Positions 25,566 to 34,342 of a stretch of DNA of 64,000 bases are shown here, piece after piece. The DNA lies in NCBI GenBank assembly GCA_902791235.1, contig CADAUV010000002.1:31243-95242 (forward strand). Direction: 5' to 3'. The notes below the pieces were generated by a model. That model was not told where the DNA came from and did no database searches. It worked only from the letters and a program-made list of their open reading frames with translations. The translations under genes were made by a program, and so were the position numbers. Each line of letters begins with the position of its first letter. The first letter of the stretch is position 1. Source of the DNA: Oscillospiraceae bacterium. GTDB taxonomy: Bacteria; Bacillota; Clostridia; Oscillospirales; Acutalibacteraceae.

Positions 25566-27587
25566 GTGAGAAACAGAATACTCGGTTCACGAAGCATTAT
25601 TGCGCTTATTATGGTTTTAGCAGTAATCGCAGGCTTTGCGCTTGACCTCTATAAAATACAGGTCAGAGAGCATGACTATTATACGGAAAAAAACAATGCT
25701 GATAAGAGCTATGTTATACCCATTGAGGCGGCACGCGGCGAAATCGTCGACAGAAACGGTAACTCACTTGTAACAAACCGTCAGGGAAATTCCATTGTAT
25801 TAAATGCGGTTTATTTTCCGTCGGCGAAGGACAACGACAGGCGTAACGAAATCATTTACAATCTTATCAAGCTTTTCGAGTCAAGGGGTGAGGAGTACGC
25901 GCAAAATCTCCCGCTCTACTTTGACGGAAACGGCAACATTCAGTTCACTGATGACGAGGATGATGTTAAGACGATGAAAAGCGCGGATATGCTCGGACTT
26001 CAGCCGTATGCAACAGCGCAAAACTGCTATGACGCAGTGCTTGAAAAATACGGCATAAGCAGCGAATACGACAGGGAAACCGCGCTTAAAATCGGCAATA
26101 TAAGATACGAGCTTACAAGGCTTCTTTTCTCTTATAACAATCCCGTTACGATTGCGGATGATGTGAGCGATGAAACAGTCGCAGCCATCAAGGAGGATAA
26201 GACGACCTACCTCGGAGCCGATGTAAAGGTAGTCGCATACAGAGAATATGTGGACTCCACAATTGCGCCGCACATACTCGGCACCGTCAGAAAGATTAAC
26301 GCAGAAGAGTATGAGGAGCGCAAGGACAGCGGCTACGGAATCACCGACCAGATTGGCGAATCGGGTATCGAGCGCGCTATGGAGGAACGCCTGAGAGGAA
26401 CGCCGGGCGAGCTTACGATTACAATTGACAAGGACGGCAATGTTACCGAGGAGATTACCAAGAAGCCCGTTCAGGGAAACACGGTTGTTCTGACAATCGA
26501 CAGGGATTTACAGGTGCTTGCGCAAAACGAGCTCAAGGAAGTTTGCGACAGCGTAAGCCTTTCCTCTTCGGCAGGAGCGGTTGTTGTTGAGGACTGTAAT
26601 TCGGGCGAGCTTCTCGCCGCTGCTTCGTATCCGACCTTTGATTTAAACGATTACTACGACAGCTATGAGGAGCTTTCGTCAGACAGAAGAAATCCGCTGT
26701 GGTCGCGCTTTGCGATGGGTACATACGCACCCGGTTCAACCTTCAAGCCCGTAACAGCCTGCGCCGCTCTTGAGGAGGGCGCAATCAGCTCCGACACCAC
26801 CTTCTACTGCCCCGGTGTCGACGAGTTCAACGGACAGGAATTCCACTGCCTGCACAGTAATTCACACGGATATGAGAATGTGCGCACCGCGCTTCGCGAC
26901 TCGTGTAATATGTTCTTCTACAACACTGTTATGCAGGTCGGTATGACGAAGCTTGACGAATACGCATCAGGCTTCGGTCTTGGTCAGAAGACAGGCGTTG
27001 AGATTGCCGAAGCTACGGGAACACTCGCTTCACCCGAAAGGCGCGAGGAGCTTGGAGGATTATGGAATCTCGGCGACACGCTCCAGTCGGCAATCGGTCA
27101 GTCGGACAACCTTTTCACACCGCTTCAGCTTGCAAATTACTGTTCAACTATTGCAAACGGCGGCACAAGATACGAGCTTCATTTTGTAAAATCAGTCATC
27201 TCCGCTTCAACGGGAGTTGTTAACGAGACATCCCCTTCGATTGCAGATTCGCTTGATTTAAGCGAAAACACACTCGAGCAGGTACACAGCGGTATGCGCC
27301 TTGTTGCACTTGAGGGCGGACCGTATCTCATCTTCGGCGAGATGGACACACCCGTCGCCTGTAAAACAGGTACCTCGGAGGTTGTGGTAAACGGAGCAAA
27401 GAGAAACAACGGTTTTCTTATTACATATGCGCCGTATGACAATCCCGAAATCGCCGTGTCCTCCGTTGTTGAGCTTGCCGGTTCAGGTACGGAGACCGCT
27501 GAGCTTACGGCGAGCATCATTGATTACTGGTATCAGAATAACACCGATACAAAAACAAATCAGAAATACGGAATTCTGCTCGGTTAA
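25566..27587 (+). CDS. mrdA: Penicillin-binding protein 2 (elongasome transpeptidase)
   Basis: 673 residues starting with GTG; AAAGGAGG is nine bases upstream. A single N-terminal membrane anchor (about 12-30) is followed by the PBP dimerisation domain (EAARGEIVDRNGN at about 56) and the class B transpeptidase domain with nucleophile S391 in APGSTFKPV, the SCN triad in RDSCNMFFYN, and K600-TGT. It cross-links lateral-wall peptidoglycan. Genomic position after mreBCD supports MrdA/PBP2 and not the divisome enzyme FtsI. No rodA is next to it. Confidence 0.93.
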   Translation: MRNRILGSRSIIALIMVLAVIAGFALDLYKIQVREHDYYTEKNNADKSYVIPIEAARGEIVDRNGNSLVTNRQGNSIVLNAVYFPSAKDNDRRNEIIYNLIKLFESRGEEYAQNLPLYFDGNGNIQFTDDEDDVKTMKSADMLGLQPYATAQNCYDAVLEKYGISSEYDRETALKIGNIRYELTRLLFSYNNPVTIADDVSDETVAAIKEDKTTYLGADVKVVAYREYVDSTIAPHILGTVRKINAEEYEERKDSGYGITDQIGESGIERAMEERLRGTPGELTITIDKDGNVTEEITKKPVQGNTVVLTIDRDLQVLAQNELKEVCDSVSLSSSAGAVVVEDCNSGELLAAASYPTFDLNDYYDSYEELSSDRRNPLWSRFAMGTYAPGSTFKPVTACAALEEGAISSDTTFYCPGVDEFNGQEFHCLHSNSHGYENVRTALRDSCNMFFYNTVMQVGMTKLDEYASGFGLGQKTGVEIAEATGTLASPERREELGGLWNLGDTLQSAIGQSDNLFTPLQLANYCSTIANGGTRYELHFVKSVISASTGVVNETSPSIADSLDLSENTLEQVHSGMRLVALEGGPYLIFGEMDTPVACKTGTSEVVVNGAKRNNGFLITYAPYDNPEIAVSSVVELAGSGTETAELTASIIDYWYQNNTDTKTNQKYGILLG

Positions 27588-27627
27588 CAAACAATCATAC
27601 ATTTATAAATAAATTATAAACTTTTTG

Positions 27628-27657
27628 TTGATTTACATACTTAATGTATGTTAGAAT
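27628..27657 (+). promoter_or_regulatory. mgsA promoter with a palindrome in the spacer
   Basis: TTGATT (27628-27633), 18 bases, TAGAAT (27652-27657). The spacer contains the inverted repeat ACATAC-TTAAT-GTATGT (27635-27651), a likely operator. Confidence 0.6.
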
Positions 27658-27690
27658 AGTAGACACAATATAATTGACGGAGGGGTCAAT

Positions 27691-28110
27691 ATGAATATTG
27701 CTTTAATTGCCCACGACGCTAAAAAAGAATTACTTGTTCAGTTTTGTATCGCATACTGCGGTATTATAAGCAAGCACGAGGTTTGCGCAACAGGAACAAC
27801 AGGAAAGCTTGTAGCCGAGGCTACAGGTCTTAATATAAACTGCTTTCTCGCAGGCAGTCAGGGAGGCGGTCAGCAGGTTGCCGCCCGCATCGCATTTAAT
27901 GAAATCGACCTGCTCATATTTTTCAGAGACCCGATTAACGCAAAGCCGAATGAGCCGAACGACAACGACCTTTTAAGGCTGTGCGATGTACACAATATCC
28001 CATACGCAACAAATATCGCAACTGCGGAGGCGCTTATAAGAGGCGTCGAGCGCGGCGACTTTGAGTGGAGAGAAATTGTAAATCCGAAATACAATCCAAC
28101 AAATAACTAA
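27691..28110 (+). CDS. mgsA: Methylglyoxal synthase
   Basis: 139 residues, typical length. MgsA converts dihydroxyacetone phosphate to methylglyoxal and phosphate, a bypass that relieves sugar-phosphate stress. The protein starts NIALIAHDAKKELLVQFC and carries the phosphate-binding ATGTTGKL, the catalytic-region segment LAGSQGGGQQVAARI and LLIFFRDP with the catalytic aspartate. GGAGGGG precedes the ATG. It is followed by a 12-bp hairpin and hisS. Confidence 0.95.
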   Translation: MNIALIAHDAKKELLVQFCIAYCGIISKHEVCATGTTGKLVAEATGLNINCFLAGSQGGGQQVAARIAFNEIDLLIFFRDPINAKPNEPNDNDLLRLCDVHNIPYATNIATAEALIRGVERGDFEWREIVNPKYNPTNN

Positions 28111-28114
28111 TTCT

Positions 28115-28142
28115 ATTACGCTTCACCCCTGTGGAGCGTAAT
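28115..28142 (+). other. 12-bp hairpin between mgsA and hisS
   Basis: ATTACGCTTCAC, CCCT, GTGGAGCGTAAT form a stable stem ending 20 bases before the hisS start. It has no run of T, so it may be a processing or stability element and not a terminator. Confidence 0.6.
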
Positions 28143-28162
28143 TCAATTAAAACGGAGGAATT

Positions 28163-29512
28163 ATGGCACTTATAACCAAAGCTATAAAAGGCACAAAGGA
28201 TGTGCTTCCGAAAGAAGTACATAAAAATCAATATATCGAAGCTACCTGTCTTGAAACAGCGGAAAAATTCGGTTTCAAAGAAATCCGCACCCCTGTATTT
28301 GAACACACCGAGCTTTTCCAGAGAGGTGTGGGCGACACCACGGATGTAGTACAAAAGGAGATGTATACCTTCGACGACAAGGGCGGACGCTCGATAACCT
28401 TAAGACCCGAGGGCACGGCGGGAGCAGTACGCTCATATCTTGAAAACGGACTTTGCAACGAGGCTCTGCCGCAAAAGGTTTGTTACCTCACCTCCTGTTA
28501 CAGATATGAAAAACCGCAGGCAGGAAGGCTCAGAGAATTCCATCAGTTCGGCGTTGAGTGCTTCGGCTCGCAGTCCCCTCTTGCAGACGCCGAGATTATT
28601 GCGCTTGCTAAATCTGTTTTTGACTCTCTCGGAATCGAAGGACTTACGCTTGAGCTTAATTCAATCGGCTGTCCGAAATGCCGCGCTGAGTATCAGAAAG
28701 CGCTTAAAGAATATTTCACGCAGTATAAGGACCGCCTTTGCGATACCTGTAAGGACAGGCTTGAAAGAAATCCGATGAGGCTTCTTGACTGCAAGAGCCC
28801 CGAGGACAAGGAGATTGCAAAGGGCGCTCCCGTTGTTCTTGATTATCTCTGCGAGGAATGTCAGGAGCATTTCGACAAGGTTCAGCAATACCTGAAGGCA
28901 CAGGATATTGAGTTTAAAATCAACCCCAACATCGTAAGAGGACTTGATTATTACACAAAGACAGTATTTGAATTCATAAGCGATTCCATCGGCGCGCAGG
29001 GTACGGTCTGCGGAGGCGGAAGATACGACGGACTTGTTAAAGAGCTTGGCGGTCAGGACACGCCGTCGCTCGGCTTCGGTATGGGACTTGAAAGGCTTAT
29101 GCTTCTTATGGAAGCACAAAACGCCCCCTTCCCCGAGGCTGAAAGACCCGACCTTTTCATCGTAGCGCTTGGCGACAAGGCTACGCTCAAGGCGCTTGAA
29201 ATAACAAAGGATATGAGGGCTGAGGGCTTTGGCACGCAGCTTGACCTCAATCAGCGTTCGGTAAGAGCGCAGATGAAATACGCCGATAAATTAAACGCAA
29301 AATTCAATGTTGTAATCGGCGACAACGAGGTTGAAACAGGCATCGCTACGCTCAAGAATATGGATACGGGCGAGCAGAGCGAAATCTCGCTTGAAACCTT
29401 TGTAAACGGCTTTTACAGAATTTCACTTGACGAGCAGTTAAAGGATTTGGAAATCAACGGTGAAGAATTTGACTTCGGCTCGCTTTTCAAGGTTAACACG
29501 GAGGAAGAATAA
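28163..29512 (+). CDS. hisS: Histidyl-tRNA synthetase
   Basis: 449 residues, class II aminoacyl-tRNA synthetase. KGTKDVLPKE opens the protein, motif 2 is CYRYEKPQAGRLREFHQFGVE, the HisA signature GLDYYTKTVFE follows, and motif 3 is GFGMGLERLMLL. The C-terminal anticodon-binding domain covers about residues 335-430. An inserted CPKCRAEYQ...CDTCKDRL cysteine group is seen in many clostridial HisRS proteins. ACGGAGG precedes the ATG. The stop overlaps the aspS start by one base. Confidence 0.97.
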   Translation: MALITKAIKGTKDVLPKEVHKNQYIEATCLETAEKFGFKEIRTPVFEHTELFQRGVGDTTDVVQKEMYTFDDKGGRSITLRPEGTAGAVRSYLENGLCNEALPQKVCYLTSCYRYEKPQAGRLREFHQFGVECFGSQSPLADAEIIALAKSVFDSLGIEGLTLELNSIGCPKCRAEYQKALKEYFTQYKDRLCDTCKDRLERNPMRLLDCKSPEDKEIAKGAPVVLDYLCEECQEHFDKVQQYLKAQDIEFKINPNIVRGLDYYTKTVFEFISDSIGAQGTVCGGGRYDGLVKELGGQDTPSLGFGMGLERLMLLMEAQNAPFPEAERPDLFIVALGDKATLKALEITKDMRAEGFGTQLDLNQRSVRAQMKYADKLNAKFNVVIGDNEVETGIATLKNMDTGEQSEISLETFVNGFYRISLDEQLKDLEINGEEFDFGSLFKVNTEEE

Positions 29513-31302
29513 TGGCAGAAGGAATTAAGGGCTTAAAGAGAACCGACTACTGTGGCACTCTCAGAAGCAAGGATATCGGAAGGACTGTAACCCTCTTTGG
29601 CTGGTGTCAGAGACAGAGGGACCTCGGAAACCTTATTTTTATTGATTTAAGGGACAGAACGGGACTTGTTCAGCTTTCCTTCAACGACTCTACCGACAGA
29701 GAATTATTCGCAAAGGCACAGTCCGTAAGGGCTGAATATGTGCTTGCGGCAGTGGGCACGGTATGCGAAAGAGAAAGCAAGACCGACAAAATACCGACGG
29801 GCGATATTGAGATTAACATTACGGATTTCCGCATTGTTTCAAAGGCTGAAACACCCCCCTTCGAGATTGCAAAATCAAAGGAGGTCGGCGACGATGTAAC
29901 GCTTAAATACCGTTATCTCGAGCTGAGAAATCCGAGCCTTACCGAGAATATTCTTATGAGGCATAAAATTGCGAAAATCGCAAGAGAATACTTTTATGCA
30001 AACGACTTCATAGAGATAGAAACTCCTATGATGATTAAATCCACGCCCGAGGGTGCAAGGGACTATGTTGTACCAAGCAGAATTCACAGCGGCAAGTTCT
30101 ACGCACTTCCGCAGTCGCCTCAGATTTACAAGCAGTTATGTATGGTTGCAGGCTTTGACAGGTATATACAGCTTGCGCGCTGCTTCAGGGATGAGGACTT
30201 AAGAGCGGACAGGCAGCCCGAGTTCACACAGATTGACCTTGAGATGTCCTTTGTTGACACGGACGATATTATGGATATGGCAGAGGGCTTTGTCAAAAAG
30301 CTTATGAAGGAAACCGTTCAGGTTGACATTCCCACTCCCCTTCCGAGAATGACCTTTGCTCACGCTATGGAAAAATACGGCTCGGACAAGCCCGATACCC
30401 GTTTTGAAATGCTCATAAACGATATTTCCGACTGGGCAGTAAACACTGATTTTGCAGTGTTCAAGGGTGCTGTTGAGGACGGCGGAAGCGTGCGTGCGAT
30501 TGTTGCCAAAAACGCCGCAGGCACATACACAAGAAAAAAGATTGACAAGCTCACTGAGCATGCAAAGGGTATCGGCGCAAAGGGACTTGCGTATATCCGA
30601 TGGGCTGACGATGAACCTTCCTGCTCGTTCAATAAATTCCTTAAAGAAGGCGAGCTTAACGCACTTCTTGAAAGCCTCGGCGCTGAAAAGGGCGACTGCG
30701 TTTTCATCATTTCAGGTAAGACCTCGCAAACGCTCTCAATCCTCGGCGCACTTCGTTTAATCGTTGCAAAGGAGCTTGACATAATTCCCGAGGGCAAATG
30801 GAATTACCTCTGGATTACCGAAATGCCTTTCTTCGAATACGACGAAGAGAGCGGAGAGTGGCTTGCAATGCACCACCCGTTCACAATGCCGCTTGAGGAA
30901 TGTATCGAGTATCTTGACACGGACAAGTCAAAGGTACGCGCACAGGCATTCGACCTTGTATTAAACGGCACGGAGCTCTCATCGGGCTCAATGAGAATTA
31001 CCGACTGCGACCTCCAGAACAAGATGTTCGAGCTCCTCGGTATGTCGCAGGAGGAGATTGACGCTAAGTTCGGATTCCTCGTTGAAGCGTATCACTACGC
31101 TTCGCCGCCTCACGGAGGTATGGGCATAGGTCTTGACAGACTCGCTATGATAATCTGCGGTGCTGACAGCCTGCGCGATGTAACGGCTTTCCCGAAGGTA
31201 CAGAATGCAAGCGAGCTTATGAGCGGCGCTCCGAGCTATATTGACGATGTTCAGCTTGACGAGCTTCACATCTGTCTTGCGGAGGACGAAAATGAGCAGT
31301 AA
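29512..31302 (+). CDS. aspS: Aspartyl-tRNA synthetase (bacterial type)
   Basis: 596 residues. The OB-fold anticodon domain (about 1-110, TVTLFGWCQRQRDLGNLIFIDLRDRTG) is followed by the class II catalytic core: motif 1 near FIEIETPMMIKSTPEGARDYVVPSR, motif 2 ARCFRDEDLRADRQPEFTQIDLE, motif 3 GMGIGLDRLAMII, and the bacterial insertion domain between them. hisS and aspS are coupled here (TAATG), as in many Firmicutes. The yfbR-like start lies inside its 3' end. Confidence 0.97.
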   Translation: MAEGIKGLKRTDYCGTLRSKDIGRTVTLFGWCQRQRDLGNLIFIDLRDRTGLVQLSFNDSTDRELFAKAQSVRAEYVLAAVGTVCERESKTDKIPTGDIEINITDFRIVSKAETPPFEIAKSKEVGDDVTLKYRYLELRNPSLTENILMRHKIAKIAREYFYANDFIEIETPMMIKSTPEGARDYVVPSRIHSGKFYALPQSPQIYKQLCMVAGFDRYIQLARCFRDEDLRADRQPEFTQIDLEMSFVDTDDIMDMAEGFVKKLMKETVQVDIPTPLPRMTFAHAMEKYGSDKPDTRFEMLINDISDWAVNTDFAVFKGAVEDGGSVRAIVAKNAAGTYTRKKIDKLTEHAKGIGAKGLAYIRWADDEPSCSFNKFLKEGELNALLESLGAEKGDCVFIISGKTSQTLSILGALRLIVAKELDIIPEGKWNYLWITEMPFFEYDEESGEWLAMHHPFTMPLEECIEYLDTDKSKVRAQAFDLVLNGTELSSGSMRITDCDLQNKMFELLGMSQEEIDAKFGFLVEAYHYASPPHGGMGIGLDRLAMIICGADSLRDVTAFPKVQNASELMSGAPSYIDDVQLDELHICLAEDENEQ

Positions 31303-31876
31303 TTTTTTTGCAATGGTAAACCGTATGAAGCTCATTAACCGATGGGCTCTGATGCAGAATACCAAGCAGGAAAACATAGCCGAGCACAGCCACAGCGTTG
31401 CGGTGATTGCACACGCTCTTGCGCTTATCGGCAACCGCAAATTCGGCAAGAATTACAATGCCGAGCGTGCGTGTCTGCTTGCGATTTACCACGATACGAC
31501 GGAGGTTATTACCGGCGATATGCCGACCCCTGTCAAATACTATAATGATGAAATCAGGAATGTCTACAAGGACATTGAGCATATTGCAGGGCAGCGGCTT
31601 CTTTCGATGCTTGAGGAGGACTTCAAAGATGATTATGAGCCTCTTTTTGAAAAGCAGGAGGGCGACGCAGAGCTTTGGGCGCTTGTCAAGGCAGCCGACA
31701 AAATCAGCGCGCTGATAAAGTGCATTGAGGAGAAGCGAATGGGCAATCTCGAATTTGACCACGCACTTGTCAAGCAGGAAAAAATCATTGACGCTATTAA
31801 TCTCGAGGAGGTTGAATACTTCAAGGAGCATTTCCTCCCTGCATATTACTTAACGCTTGACGAACATACTAAATAA
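31292..31876 (+). CDS. yfbR: 5'-deoxynucleotidase, YfbR-like HD domain
   Basis: 194 residues from the ATG at 31292 (GGAGG upstream), overlapping the aspS stop by 11 bases. The HD-domain metal ligands are visible: RWALM...ENIAEHSHSVAVIAH, then AIYHDTTEVITGDMPTPVKY, and later KAADKISALIKC. YfbR hydrolyses deoxynucleoside 5'-monophosphates and helps balance nucleotide pools. It ends the hisS-aspS unit just before a strong terminator. Confidence 0.9.
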   Translation: MSSNFFAMVNRMKLINRWALMQNTKQENIAEHSHSVAVIAHALALIGNRKFGKNYNAERACLLAIYHDTTEVITGDMPTPVKYYNDEIRNVYKDIEHIAGQRLLSMLEEDFKDDYEPLFEKQEGDAELWALVKAADKISALIKCIEEKRMGNLEFDHALVKQEKIIDAINLEEVEYFKEHFLPAYYLTLDEHTK

Positions 31877-31884
31877 CAAAACAA

Positions 31885-31909
31885 AAAAGGCACTCGCTGA
31901 GTGCCTTTT
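31885..31909. terminator. Bidirectional terminator between yfbR and the AGCS symporter
   Basis: AAAAGGCACTC, GCT, GAGTGCCTTTT, with T runs on both sides. Confidence 0.88.
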
Positions 31910-31945
31910 CTATTTATATTTATATTAATTATAATCACTTATATA

Positions 31946-33466
31946 TCAGTGCATCTCTGCGTCATCCAGGAGTAAATCCTCTATGAATTCCTCGTTCATA
32001 TCCTTATAAGCAGAAAGCATGGGCTCAACATTTTCGCCCTTCTTACGGTCAGAATAATTCTTGGTAATCTTAGCGACAAGTCCGCTTAACGCAATAAGGC
32101 AGATTAAGTTAGGCACCGCCATAAGTCCGTTGAAGGTGTCGTCAATCGCCCAGATAAGCTCGCTGTGAATTGTTGAGGAAGCAGCAATGAGAATTACATA
32201 AACCACCTTGAACACTGTTACAGCGTACCTGCGCTTGTCGTCGCCGAGAAAGCTGAAGCAGAATTCCACCGCTTTCTCACCGTAATACGACCATGCGATA
32301 ACTGTTGTAAATGCAAAGAGCGGAAGTATTACAGAAAAAACAGCCGTACCGAAGGCACCGAAATTCGTTGAGAACATTGTCATTGACATTACGCTGTCCT
32401 CTTTATCAGCCGAAAGAGTTGTTAAATCAAAGGTTGTGAGGAACATAATTGCCGTGAGCGTACAGATAATGAAGCTGTCAAAGAAAACCTCGAACACGCC
32501 CCAGAGTCCCTGCTTTACAGGCTCTCTTGTTTCAGATGCAGAATGAGCGATAACCGATGAGCCGAGACCTGCCTCGTTTGAAAACACGCCTCGCGCCATA
32601 CCCTTCTTGATTACCTGTGAAAAGGAGTAACCGAGGATACCGCCGCCCGCTGCCTGAAAATTAAACGCTTTCGTGAAAATGAGCGAAAACGCTTTCGGGA
32701 TGTTTTCAATATTTGTGAAAATTGCGATTAACGCCATAACAATAAAGAGAAGCGACATAAACGGAACGAGCATTGAAGCAACCCTGCCGATACGCTTAAT
32801 ACCGCCGATGATAACGACCGCTGTAATCACTGCGACGATAACGCCGACAATAAACCTTACCGTTTCAGTGCTCTGAGAAGCCGTCGCCCTTGCGTACGCC
32901 TCGGCGAGCGTTCCCGAAATTTTATTTGTCTGAACGCCGCTCATACCGATTGCCGCGAATATACAGAAAATTGACGCGAGATAGCCAAGCCATTTCCATT
33001 TAAGACCGTATGCTATGTAATAAAACGCGCCGCCCGAAAGGTTACCGTCCCTATCCTTTTTTCTGAAATAAAGTCCTAAAACATTTTCGCTGTAATTAGT
33101 TACCATACCGAAAAAGGCTGAAATCCACATCCAGAAAACCGCACCGGGTCCGCCCGTAAGAATTGCGGATACAACACCGATTATGTTACCCGTGCCGACG
33201 GTACCCGAAATTGCGGTTGAAAACGCCTCAAACTGAGAAACGGAATTAAGTCTTCCGTCCTTCTGCTTTTTCTTGCCGAGGCCTTTTAAGGTCGGGATGA
33301 TTGTCGTATTAAGCGATTCGCCGAAATGCCTTACCTGAAGCGCCCTCGTGCGCACGGTAAGAAGTATGCCCGTACCGAGAATGAGGATAATTACAGGCCA
33401 TCCCCACACAATACCGTTTACGGTATTATTGATACTTTCAATCTGCGTGATTAGTTTTTCAAGCAT
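31946..33466 (-). CDS. Alanine/glycine:cation symporter (AGCS family)
   Basis: 506 residues with about ten to eleven membrane helices. AGCS carriers import alanine or glycine with Na+ or H+. Family blocks visible are GTGNIIGVVSAILTGGPGAVFWMW, the SGGAFYYIAYGLKWKWLG region, ARGVFSNEAGLGSSVIAHSAS and AWSYYGEKAVEFCF. The start is the ATG at 33466, although the ribosome site is modest (CGGGAGTATATTTT). It is monocistronic and lies next to, but apart from, the Rrf2 regulator. Confidence 0.94.
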   Translation of the reverse strand: MLEKLITQIESINNTVNGIVWGWPVIILILGTGILLTVRTRALQVRHFGESLNTTIIPTLKGLGKKKQKDGRLNSVSQFEAFSTAISGTVGTGNIIGVVSAILTGGPGAVFWMWISAFFGMVTNYSENVLGLYFRKKDRDGNLSGGAFYYIAYGLKWKWLGYLASIFCIFAAIGMSGVQTNKISGTLAEAYARATASQSTETVRFIVGVIVAVITAVVIIGGIKRIGRVASMLVPFMSLLFIVMALIAIFTNIENIPKAFSLIFTKAFNFQAAGGGILGYSFSQVIKKGMARGVFSNEAGLGSSVIAHSASETREPVKQGLWGVFEVFFDSFIICTLTAIMFLTTFDLTTLSADKEDSVMSMTMFSTNFGAFGTAVFSVILPLFAFTTVIAWSYYGEKAVEFCFSFLGDDKRRYAVTVFKVVYVILIAASSTIHSELIWAIDDTFNGLMAVPNLICLIALSGLVAKITKNYSDRKKGENVEPMLSAYKDMNEEFIEDLLLDDAEMH

Positions 33467-33639
33467 AAAATATACTCCCGTTAATAATTAGTCGCTGAGT
33501 ATTTTAACATAAGAAAAGGAAATATTCAATAAAATTTTCGCGGCTCAAAGGAATTTGAAAATGATTATTATTTTTTATCGTGCGCAATACGCCCCCGGTT
33601 CTTATAAATCAGTTAAAATCAGGCGCTTTTAAAGCATAA

Positions 33640-33667
33640 AATAAAAAAGAGCAGGCATCGCCCGCCC
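33640..33667 (-). terminator. Terminator of the Rrf2 regulator gene
   Basis: GGGCGGGC, GAT, GCCTGCTC on the minus strand with two G-U pairs, followed by TTTTTTATTTT. Confidence 0.8.
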
Positions 33668-33671
33668 TTGT

Positions 33672-34067
33672 TTATTCCAAATCGGTTAATTTTTTTGAAT
33701 AAAAGAAATTCCGAACGAGGTCGTTATACTCCTTCCACATTGGCAGGGTATCGCAAAACTCAGCTCTTTCACAGGGCTCGGCGCCCTTCTCAAGACAGGC
33801 AATAACGGCAAGCGTACCCTCCGTAACCTCAAGTATCTCACCGACGCTGTACTCCTCAGGCTTTCGCGAGAGCTTATATCCCCCGCCCTTACCGCTCACG
33901 CCGATAAGAAGTCCTGAATTAACAAGCTCCTTTACTATTATCTCAAGATACTTTTTTGAGATTGACTGGCGCTCGGCAATTTCCTTAAGAGGAATATAGC
34001 TGTCGCTGTTCTGCTTAGCAAGGTCGAGCATTACTCTCAGCGCATATCTGCCCTTTGTTGAAATCAT
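33672..34067 (-). CDS. Rrf2 family transcriptional regulator, CymR/IscR-like
   Basis: 131 residues. The winged-helix N-terminus MISTKGRYALRVMLDLA, then LKEIAERQSISKKYLEIIVKELVNSGLL and GKGGGYKL, is the Rrf2 signature. The effector region has three cysteines, C-x7-C-x5-C (CLEKGAEPCERAEFC), close to the C-x5-C-x5-C that binds [2Fe-2S] in IscR, so it may sense Fe-S or thiol status. It is transcribed away from metY-cysK and shares the intergenic region, which holds matching inverted repeats at both promoters. I infer a regulator of cysteine synthesis that also represses itself, in the manner of CymR. Confidence 0.9.
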   Translation of the reverse strand: MISTKGRYALRVMLDLAKQNSDSYIPLKEIAERQSISKKYLEIIVKELVNSGLLIGVSGKGGGYKLSRKPEEYSVGEILEVTEGTLAVIACLEKGAEPCERAEFCDTLPMWKEYNDLVRNFFYSKKLTDLE

Positions 34068-34100
34068 ATTAACACTTCCTTTGTACAGTTTTACTATTTT

Positions 34101-34135
34101 TACCTATTATACCACAGGGCGAATAGGTAAATCAA
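34101..34135 (-). promoter_or_regulatory. Promoter and operator of the Rrf2 gene
   Basis: On the minus strand TTGATT (34135-34130), 18 bases, TATAAT (34111-34106). The inverted repeat TACCTATT (34101-34108) with AATAGGTA (34122-34129) covers the -10 and spacer. Confidence 0.7.
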
Positions 34136-34147
34136 CACAAATTTTTA

Positions 34148-34184
34148 ATTACCTATTGACATAGTAGGTAATCGGAGATATAAT
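34148..34184 (+). promoter_or_regulatory. metY-cysK promoter with Rrf2-type operator
   Basis: Near-perfect sigma-A promoter: TTGACA (34156-34161), 17 bases, TATAAT (34179-34184). The inverted repeat ATTACCTA (34148-34155) with TAGGTAAT (34165-34172) brackets the -35 and shares its ACCTA/TAGGT half-sites with the repeat at the Rrf2 promoter. Confidence 0.75.
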
Positions 34185-34209
34185 GAGTTCAACAAGCAAA
34201 GGAGATGAT

Positions 34210-34302
34210 ATGATGAAATCAAATCTTATATTTGCATCACTCTTTGAAATGCGAATGTGCAGCTTAACTAATCATTATAAGGAAGCGCGATGTTGGCGCT
34301 GA
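34210..34302 (+). CDS. Leader peptide / uORF upstream of metY, 30 residues
   Basis: A small frame with a strong ribosome site (AAAGGAG six bases upstream) starts ATGATG at 34210 and ends TGA at 34302. It reads MMKSNLIFASLFEMRMCSL, continues TNHYKEARCWR, and so carries cysteines at residues 17 and 28. It lies between the operator-bearing promoter and metY. An AGCGC/GCGCT stem (34284-34300) spans its last codons. It could be a cysteine-responsive leader or a small protein; no full terminator follows it, so classical attenuation is not shown. Confidence 0.55.
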   Translation: MMKSNLIFASLFEMRMCSLTNHYKEARCWR

Positions 34303-34342
34303 AAAAAGCAATTTCACATTTACATTTTAAAGGAGAATTATT

